This document shows, piece after piece, positions 58,572 through 64,000 of a DNA stretch of 64,000 bases (within the stretch, counting starts at the first letter, position 1; the number at the start of each line of letters is the position of its first letter). The translations under genes were made by a program, and so were the position numbers. Under the pieces are notes generated by a model. That model made no database searches, was not told the DNA's origin, and saw only the letters and a program-made list of their open reading frames with translations. The stretch is from the NCBI RefSeq assembly GCF_003226535.1, contig NZ_QKOB01000004.1, positions 124,001 to 188,000 on the forward strand, in the 5' to 3' direction. The DNA comes from Meiothermus sp. Pnk-1 (GTDB lineage: Bacteria > Deinococcota > Deinococci > Deinococcales > Thermaceae).

Positions 58572-60686
58572 TTGGTCACCGGGTGGGTTATCCAGCACAG
58601 CTATTATCTGCAAGCAATTTTACACTACGATACTGTGCACAAAGCCCGATTGTTCCCGTATCCTGGCTTCCCCTACCGGCGGCTTGGGTGGGTTGCGCTC
58701 GCTATCGCTACCTATGTTGTCTTGTTTCTGGTGCTTTTCCCTCACATGGGCTTGGGGGTCGCGGCCCTCAGCGCGGTCTGGGTGGGGTTGGCTGGTTGGC
58801 TGCTGGGGATGAGGGGAGGGCTGGTGCTGGCGGCAGTGAACTTTCCTTTGCACGTATGGCTGTTCAGCCAGGTAGGGGAGCCGCTACTGATGACCCTCAA
58901 AGGGCCCGGCTTCTACGTGGGACTGCTGCTGGGGGCGGCCAGCGGCTGGGTGCGGGGACTGGTGGACAGGCTGGAAGCCAGCGAAGGGCGCTACCGCAGC
59001 CTGGTGGAGATGGCTCCTGTAGGGGTGCTGGTGCACGACGGGGAGCGCATCCTCTATGTCAATCCGGAGGCCGGACGCATGTTGGGGGCCCGGCACCCTA
59101 AGGAATTGCTGGGGCGCTCGGTGCGGAGCCTGGTGGGGCCTGAAAGCCTGCCCCTGGTGCCTACGCCCGTGGAGACCCTCGTATCGCCGCGAGAAAGTAG
59201 CGAGTTCCCGGGGGCGGGACGGCCAGGGGCCGAACGGGTGGAGGTGAGGTGGCGCCGCCTCGACGGTACTCCCGTCACGGCCGAGGTCAGCGGGGCGAGG
59301 GTGTGGTACGCGGACCGGGCGGCCATCCAGCTAACCCTGCGCGACCTGAGCGCCCAGCAGCAGTTACAGCATAGCCTCGAGCGCCTGACCTACCACGATC
59401 CGGTGACCGGGTTGCCCAACCGCGCGGCGCTGCTCCAGGAAGGGGCCAGGATACTGGCCCTGGCCCGCCGCCAGGGCTGGGGGGTAGCGGTCTTGTGGCT
59501 GGGGCTGGAGGGCTTTGCCTCCTTGCGGGAGGTGCTGAGCCAGCGCCAGGCCGACCTGCTGCTGCAGCGCGCAGGAGAGCGCTTGCGGCGGGTTACCCGC
59601 GAGCAGGACTACCTGGTCTCCTGCGGGGGAGGGGAGTTCGCCCTGGTAGCGCAAAACGCCATCCCCAGCGGGGTGTTGCGCCTGGCCCGGCGGCTGCAAC
59701 GAGCCCTGGAGGCCCCCTTTTTTCTGGGGGACCGGCCCGTCCACCTCACCCCCAGCGTGGGCATCGCCTGCTATCCCAAGAACGCCCTCGACCTGGAGGG
59801 GCTGCTCTCGGCGGCCTACGCTGCCATGCAGCGGGCCCGAAGCGAGGACTGTCGGATGGCCCTGTTTGACCCCGAGGAAGCCCGCCGGACCCGCGAATAT
59901 ATGGTTCTGGAGGAAGCGCTGCGCCGGGCGCTAGCCGAAGGGGAACTCATCCTGCACTACCAGCCGGTGCTGGACCTGGGCAGCGGGCAGGTCGCGGGGG
60001 TGGAAGCGCTGGTGCGCTGGCAGCATCCTACCCGGGGGTTCATTTCCCCCGAGGTCTTCATCCCCCTGGCCGAGGAACGCGGCCTTATCCGCGAACTCGA
60101 CCGCTACGTGCTGCGCCGGGCGCTGGGGGAGGCCGCCGGCCTGCCGGGCTGGGTGGCAGTCAACCTCGCCCCCCAGAGCTTCCGCGAGCCGGGGTTTGTG
60201 CGCTTCCTGCAGGAGAGCCTGGAGCAGACCACGACCGCCCCAGACAAGCTGGTGCTGGAGATCACCGAGCGCACCCTGGCCGATCCCGCTGCCGCTCAGC
60301 CGGTGCTGAAGCGGCTCAGGGCGCTGGGGGTACGGGTAGCGGTGGACGACTTTGGCACCGGCTACTCCTCGCTGACGTACCTGCGGAGCTTTGCGCTCGA
60401 CCACCTCAAGGTCGACCGCAGCTTCGTACAGGGGATCGGAAGCCATCCTCAGGACCAGGCTATCCTGCAGGGCGTCTTCTTCCTGGCCAGGAACCTGGGC
60501 TTAGAGTGTGTGGCCGAGGGGGTGGAGACCGCCGAGCAGGTGGAGTGGCTGCGGGCTGAGGGTTGTGCCCTGGCTCAGGGCTATCACTTCGCCCGGCCCA
60601 TGCCCCTTGAGCAGTTGCGAACCTGGCTTCATAGCCACAACTCCCCGCGCTCGAGCTCCTCGGCTGGAGACAACCCCGGGAAGTGA
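58572..60686 (+). CDS. Membrane PAS-GGDEF-EAL protein, probable c-di-GMP phosphodiesterase
   Basis: This protein has up to 704 residues. Three or four N-terminal membrane spans (LAIATYVVLFLVLF, LSAVWVGLAGWLLG) are followed by a PAS domain (VEMAPVGVLVHDGERILYVNPEAGRML). The GGDEF domain has a degenerate signature, SCGGGEF with Gly in place of the catalytic Asp. The EAL domain has intact motifs (GVEALVRWQHP, LEITERTL, VDDFGTGYSSLTYL, KVDRSFV, AEGVETAEQ). It therefore probably degrades c-di-GMP, with the GGDEF part as a GTP sensor. The frame opens at TTG 58572, two bases after the duplicated IS701 target, and has no ribosome-binding site there; GTG 58635 is another start. The IS insertion may have removed the native start or promoter. 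Confidence 0.88.
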   Translation: MVTGWVIQHSYYLQAILHYDTVHKARLFPYPGFPYRRLGWVALAIATYVVLFLVLFPHMGLGVAALSAVWVGLAGWLLGMRGGLVLAAVNFPLHVWLFSQVGEPLLMTLKGPGFYVGLLLGAASGWVRGLVDRLEASEGRYRSLVEMAPVGVLVHDGERILYVNPEAGRMLGARHPKELLGRSVRSLVGPESLPLVPTPVETLVSPRESSEFPGAGRPGAERVEVRWRRLDGTPVTAEVSGARVWYADRAAIQLTLRDLSAQQQLQHSLERLTYHDPVTGLPNRAALLQEGARILALARRQGWGVAVLWLGLEGFASLREVLSQRQADLLLQRAGERLRRVTREQDYLVSCGGGEFALVAQNAIPSGVLRLARRLQRALEAPFFLGDRPVHLTPSVGIACYPKNALDLEGLLSAAYAAMQRARSEDCRMALFDPEEARRTREYMVLEEALRRALAEGELILHYQPVLDLGSGQVAGVEALVRWQHPTRGFISPEVFIPLAEERGLIRELDRYVLRRALGEAAGLPGWVAVNLAPQSFREPGFVRFLQESLEQTTTAPDKLVLEITERTLADPAAAQPVLKRLRALGVRVAVDDFGTGYSSLTYLRSFALDHLKVDRSFVQGIGSHPQDQAILQGVFFLARNLGLECVAEGVETAEQVEWLRAEGCALAQGYHFARPMPLEQLRTWLHSHNSPRSSSSAGDNPGK

Positions 60687-60787
60687 CGACTCCTTGGGCT
60701 AAAACACCAATTACCTAGTTCTCGAAGAGGTCGGGGAAGTTGGATACTATTATGGCATAAAGCGAATTTTCCCTTGAAGGAGGCCCG

Positions 60788-61801
60788 ATGCGCTCTTTGT
60801 CCTTGCTGGTTGTAGTTTTGCTCACTCTCCTTAGCCTGGCCTGGGGCCAAGGCACCCCGGAACTGCTGGCCCAGAACCTGCAGGGTTACTTGGGGGCGGA
60901 GGCCCGCCTGCTGGCTCAGGCGATACCCGGCACCGGGGTGGTGGTTCTAGCCCAGACCGACCGCACCGATCTGGAGCGCCTCCAGACGGCTGCTGATTTG
61001 GGTGCACTGCTCAGAGAGACCGCCCGGAGTGTGGGAGGTGTACCACCACTGGAGCGCTGGATCGTGGCACTGGCAGGCCCAGGTTGGAACCTCACCCTAA
61101 CGCTGAGTGGCTCGACGGATTCGATCCTGACCACGGTGGACAACCAGGTGAACCCCCCCCTCCCGCTAGCCCGGGTCAGTGGGGGCGCCGCCGAAGCCCC
61201 TGTTCCCTTATCCTCCATTGATGGGGAGACCGGTGTGGAGCTCGACGCCGGGCCGCAGGGAGCTTATACCGTACTTGAGGACCCTCAGGGGCGGGTGCTG
61301 GAAACCCTGGACCTGTCGCCGGGGGAGTACTTCGCCACATACAGCAAGCCGGGCTATCGTACTACACGGGTGAGCTTCCGTGTCGAGCGGGGTAAAAAGA
61401 CCCTGCTGCAGGCACCAGCCCTGGCCCAGGATGCTAACTACACGGCTAGGGCCGGGCTCGAGCTCAACCTGGCAGGCGTCACCTACCTGGTGCTGTTGTG
61501 GGATGCTCGTAACCAGCCAGTGCGCGACCTGTCCCGGCTGGAAGAGGGCCTGTACTACGTCACCTTCTACGACGGTGCTGTGCGGCTCACCCAGAGCCTG
61601 CTGCTCGAGGCGGGCAAGACCACGGTGGTCCGGGTCCCAGATTGGGTCTACCGGCCTCGCAGCCTCACCGCCGAACCCACCCCGGCAACAAGCCCTGCCG
61701 CCAGCCCCGCTCCTGCCGTGCCCAGCTCAGGAAAGTGCTGGGTGAACGGCTATTACCGCAAAAACGGCACCTATGTCAGCGGGTACTGGCGCAGTTGCTG
61801 A
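60788..61801 (+). CDS. Secreted protein with PEGA-like domain and aromatic C-terminal tag
   Basis: This is a 337-residue exported protein with signal peptide MRSLSLLVVVLLTLLSLAWG and AAGGAGG upstream of the ATG. The middle (about residues 165-215) resembles a PEGA domain: VLETLDLSPGEYFATYSKPGYRTTRVSFRVERGKK. A Pro/Ala/Ser-rich linker leads to the tail CWVNGYYRKNGTYVSGYWRSC, a short aromatic/glycine motif found at the ends of some exported proteins. The function is unknown; surface attachment or binding is a guess. The thermonuclease gene follows after 12 bases. Confidence 0.75.
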   Translation: MRSLSLLVVVLLTLLSLAWGQGTPELLAQNLQGYLGAEARLLAQAIPGTGVVVLAQTDRTDLERLQTAADLGALLRETARSVGGVPPLERWIVALAGPGWNLTLTLSGSTDSILTTVDNQVNPPLPLARVSGGAAEAPVPLSSIDGETGVELDAGPQGAYTVLEDPQGRVLETLDLSPGEYFATYSKPGYRTTRVSFRVERGKKTLLQAPALAQDANYTARAGLELNLAGVTYLVLLWDARNQPVRDLSRLEEGLYYVTFYDGAVRLTQSLLLEAGKTTVVRVPDWVYRPRSLTAEPTPATSPAASPAPAVPSSGKCWVNGYYRKNGTYVSGYWRSC

Positions 61802-61813
61802 GCAACTGGAGAT

Positions 61814-62461
61814 ATGAAACCTTGGTTTGTTTTTTTGTTGGCCCTGGTGGGGTTGTCTCTAGCTCAGAGTATTCTGGTGGGCCGCTCGAGTGTGATTGAC
61901 GGGGACACCCTGGAGATCCAGGGGGTTCGCATCCGCTTGTGGGGCGTGGACGCGGTGGAGTCTTCGCAAACCTGCCTGGACGCGGCGGGGAAGCCCTGGC
62001 CCTGTGGCAGGCGGGCGGCTTTTGCCCTGGCGGACTTCCTGGGGCAACGCACCGTGCACTGTGAGCAGAAAGACACCGACCGCTACGGGCGCACGGTGGC
62101 GGTGTGCAGCGTGGGCGGCACCGAAGTCAACCGCTGGCTGGTGGCAGAGGGTTGGGCGCTGGCCTACGTAGAGTATGGCGGCAGCGTGTACCTCGAGGCC
62201 CAGCGACAGGCCCAGGCCGCACGGCGCGGGGTGTGGCAGGGGAGCTTCCAGGCCCCGTGGGAGTACCGCAGAAACCCGGCCAACCCCCCCACTGCCGGGA
62301 CGCCGCGGCCCTCGAGTCCCTCCACCCCCGTGCCCGCGGGCGCCTACTACCGCAATTGCACCGAGGCCCGCGCGGCTGGGGCCGCTCCCATCTACCGAGG
62401 GCAGCCGGGATATTGGAAGGGGCTGGATCGGGACGGCGACGGGGTGGCGTGTGAGCGCTGA
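61814..62461 (+). CDS. Secreted thermonuclease (SNase) homologue with Excalibur domain
   Basis: This is a 215-residue protein. The signal peptide (to about LSLAQ) is followed by a staphylococcal nuclease domain. The catalytic region is VIDGDTLEIQGVRIRLWGVDAVES (Asp, Arg and Glu of the active site) and DRYGRTVAVCSVGG (second Arg). After a Pro/Ser/Thr linker comes an Excalibur calcium-binding domain (YYRNCTEARAAGAAP and GLDRDGDGVACE, the DxDxDGxxCE loop). It should degrade extracellular DNA or RNA in a calcium-dependent way. It overlaps the next small gene by 11 bases. Confidence 0.92.
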   Translation: MKPWFVFLLALVGLSLAQSILVGRSSVIDGDTLEIQGVRIRLWGVDAVESSQTCLDAAGKPWPCGRRAAFALADFLGQRTVHCEQKDTDRYGRTVAVCSVGGTEVNRWLVAEGWALAYVEYGGSVYLEAQRQAQAARRGVWQGSFQAPWEYRRNPANPPTAGTPRPSSPSTPVPAGAYYRNCTEARAAGAAPIYRGQPGYWKGLDRDGDGVACER

Positions 62462-62747
62462 GCCGCTGCTCGGGCCGCAAGGACGCGGGCTCGAGGCTGT
62501 TCTGCGCAAAGCGCTCGAGGAGACCAAAAGTCTGGAAGAGAATATCCAGAAAGCTCTGGTGGCGCTCGAGGCCCTGGAGCAGGAAGACCGAGCCCTCGGC
62601 CTGCTGTACGCCTCCATACCTCGCCTGGGGCACAAAGTTCTCGAAGAAATCCTTCTGGAGATCCAGCCGCGGCTGGTGGCGCTCTGCCACCCCCTTCAGG
62701 AGGTGCTGGAAGAAGTATCAGCGGGACGGGGCGAGGGGGGTGCATAA
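62451..62747 (+). CDS. Small helical protein of unknown function
   Basis: This is a 98-residue protein from GTG 62451, which lies inside the last codons of the thermonuclease gene in another frame. It is almost entirely helical and acidic (LEAVLRKALEETKSLEENIQKALVALEALEQEDRALGLLYA), with possible coiled-coil character. The same frame is open further upstream, but there it reads as low-quality Pro/Arg-rich sequence antisense in style and is not coding. The end overlaps the truncated transposase reading frame on the other strand. No function is recognised; it could be a chance frame. Confidence 0.5.
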   Translation: MSAEPLLGPQGRGLEAVLRKALEETKSLEENIQKALVALEALEQEDRALGLLYASIPRLGHKVLEEILLEIQPRLVALCHPLQEVLEEVSAGRGEGGA

Positions 62748-63217
62748 CCCACTAGCATCCGCTCCACCTCCACCCACACCCCCCGGCTGACCCAGTTCCT
62801 ATAGTGCCAGTAGACCATCTTCCCCGGTGGGTAACCCGGAGGGGTATCCCCCCAGGGCCGCCCCTCCCGCAACACCAGGAAGATGGCCTCCACGAGGGAG
62901 CGCTTGGCGTAGCGGGGAGGGGCTCCCTTGCCTTTGCCCTGAACCAGGGGCGCTAACCGCTGCCATAGCGCATCGGGGAGGGGATAGGGGTAGTGGGGGT
63001 CGGGCTCCCGCTTCGGACGAACACGCTTCCCGTATACCCACCTCCAGGCTGTCCCACTGCTCACCCCATACTTCCGGGCCAGGCTGCGGGGGCTGGCCCC
63101 TGTCCGGCGGTGCTCCTCAATCAGGGCAACCCGAACCTCTCCTTTCTCCGACGGCCCCGGCTTCTTGCGGGGAAGAACGTACCCCACCTGAGCGGGAATA
63201 CCCCGATTGCCCTGCAC
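62696..63217 (-). pseudogene. Truncated IS5-like transposase with N-terminal helix-turn-helix
   Basis: The frame encodes an N-terminal helix-turn-helix (VALIEEHRRTGASPRSLARKYGVSSGTAWRWVYG). It is followed by the DUF4096-type start of an IS5-like transposase (LPDALWQRLAPLVQGKGKGAPPRYAKRSLVEAIFLVLREGRPWGDTP, KMVYWHYRNWVSRGVW). It then runs into unrelated sequence after MLVG, and no catalytic DDE domain is encoded downstream. It is either the first half of a two-frame transposase cut at its 3' end, or a decayed element. Confidence 0.7.
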
Positions 63218-63405
63218 ACGCCTGCCATTACCACGATACTATCAGCTCAGTAAGCCCACGAAACCCGAACGTGGGCCGCGCAAAGACAAGCTGCCTTTCC
63301 ACTGTAGGAGAACCTCTAGAGCTTTTCCCCCTATCAGGCGGGCTAGGGGGGCACCCAGGCAATAGTGGATCTCTCCGCCAAAGGCCGCTGTACGCTCCAA
63401 CTTCC

Positions 63406-63858
63406 TTAGTCAAGCCGGTTCGGATCGCTCATCCAGCTGGGATCACGGTTAGCCGAGCCCAGGACTAGGTACACGACTTGGCCCTGCTCGATCCATTTAC
63501 CCTGAAGAGCGAAGCTCTCGGTTGCCCAGCGGCCAACGATTTGTACGGGGCTTTCGAAGCGCAGGAGTTCCTGGACGGCGTAGCCGAGCAGCTGCGGATC
63601 CTCCCTGAGCAGCTTGAGCTGGTCCGGGTGGCTCAAGAGTACCAGCACGCTGTTCGTAATGAAGTCAGCGGTGGTCTGGGTACCAGCGTCGAGCAAGGCC
63701 AGCAGGTTCGCGACGAATTCTGTTTGGCTGACCTGTCCTGATTCCCGCGCAGCTAACATGCCAGCCAGCACGGTTCCCTGGGGGCTCCCCCCAGCCTCCC
63801 CCGTGAGTCCTTCTACCAGCTGGCTATACTCGGCCACCGCCCGGTTGGCTCTTAGCAA
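63406..63858 (-). pseudogene. Cytochrome P450 fragment
   Basis: The frame (150 codons, TTG start) contains the P450 I-helix (LLALLDAGTQTTADFITNSVLVLLSHPDQ) with AGxxTT and the K-helix ExxR (VQELLRFESPVQIVGR). It ends at ANRDPSWMSDPNRLD, before the haem-binding cysteine loop that any functional P450 needs. The N-terminal 200 or so residues are also missing, because another gene end lies directly upstream. It is a remnant of a class I-type bacterial P450 gene. Confidence 0.85.
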
Positions 63859-63874
63859 AGTCGCAACAGGCTCT

Positions 63875-64000
63875 TCAGACCCTGATCACGAATCTTCCAT
63901 ACGGAGCTAGCGCCTCATCCACACTCATCAGCCCCAGCCCCTCGACGGTGGCCTGGGCCAGCAGGATGCGGTCGAAGGGGTCGCGGTGATGCCACGGCAG
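63875..64000 (-). CDS. PIN-domain (VapC-type) toxin, C-terminal end
   Basis: The last 41 codons of a PIN-domain protein run in from the window edge: LPWHHRDPFDRILLAQATVEGLGLMSVDEALAPYGRFVIRV. HRDPFDRILLAQA carries the conserved acidic residues of the VapC active site. VapC toxins are Mg-dependent RNases paired with a VapB antitoxin, which should lie outside the window on the right. Confidence 0.85.
   Translation of the reverse strand: MPWHHRDPFDRILLAQATVEGLGLMSVDEALAPYGRFVIRV

Noticed and set aside
62175-62450. Upstream part of the frame leading into the 98-residue helical protein
   Set aside because: Arg/Pro-rich sequence overlapping the nuclease gene out of frame; the coding style changes at the GTG at 62451.
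1-64000. CRISPR arrays, rRNA and tRNA genes
   Set aside because: No regularly spaced direct repeats of 23-40 bases and no cloverleaf or rRNA-like sequence were found on reading; short tandem repeats seen are too few.

Overview
The window looks like chromosome from a thermophilic Deinococcota bacterium of the Meiothermus/Thermus type. This is inferred from family content and codon style: Thermus-like GC-rich transposases, an XPB-type helicase next to a DUF790 nuclease, a DUF6504 protein, and many secreted proteins with short signal peptides ending in a -LAQ-like motif. No rRNA, tRNA or CRISPR array was found. Most of the window is accessory metabolism: imported peptides, amides or hydantoin-like compounds and their regulators, interleaved with insertion sequences, one mutagenesis-type polymerase operon and a c-di-GMP signalling cluster.

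Layout, left to right. 1-1605: an IclR regulator in an operon with a peptide/nickel-type substrate-binding protein, diverging from a second IclR gene. 1750-5432: that IclR, then a secreted PQQ dehydrogenase with an N-terminal cytochrome c domain and a secreted protein of unknown function. 5433-5990: decayed DNA. 5991-11332 (minus): LexA-like repressor, ImuB-like Y-family polymerase, DUF6504 protein and a DnaE2/ImuC-type polymerase. 11589-12461: an IS5-family element with a frameshifted transposase. 12654-24047 (plus): a ten-gene operon with an XRE-cupin regulator, a cupin, a complete Dpp/Opp ABC importer, an M24 peptidase and hydantoinase/oxoprolinase subunits HyuA and HyuB. 24247-31256 (plus): IclR, a second Dpp-type binding protein with two permeases but no ATPases, then DUF917, DUF1177 and AroM-family genes. 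31339-32998: an IS1634-like element with a frameshifted transposase.

33019-40780 (minus): a branched-chain-amino-acid-type (Liv) importer with two related metallo-amidohydrolases and a PxpA-type 5-oxoprolinase subunit, diverging from an IclR gene at 40913. 41785-49745 (minus): a nine-gene operon led by a GntR/UTRA regulator, with a GATase1-like protein, a ribose-type ABC importer (binding protein, single-domain ATPase, permease), a phosphotriesterase-like hydrolase, a BtpA/SgcQ protein, a PfkB kinase and a TenA protein of the cysteine-less type. I cannot match this gene set to a described pathway, and it is the best candidate in the window for an undescribed system. 49884-52509: the XPB helicase/DUF790 nuclease pair. 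52699-53682: a membrane protein with a C-terminal winged helix. 53743-60686: three c-di-GMP genes (CBS-GGDEF, GAF-EAL, PAS-GGDEF-EAL) interrupted by an IS701-like element that itself carries an IS5-family insertion. 60788-62747: secreted proteins, including a thermonuclease homologue. 62696-64000: debris, namely a truncated transposase, a cytochrome P450 fragment and the end of a VapC-type PIN toxin gene.

The logic of the metabolic part is repeated: a local regulator (IclR, XRE-cupin or GntR), a dedicated importer and one or more hydrolases opening amide, lactam or ester bonds. Several regulators have inverted repeats sitting on recognisable promoters, described individually below.
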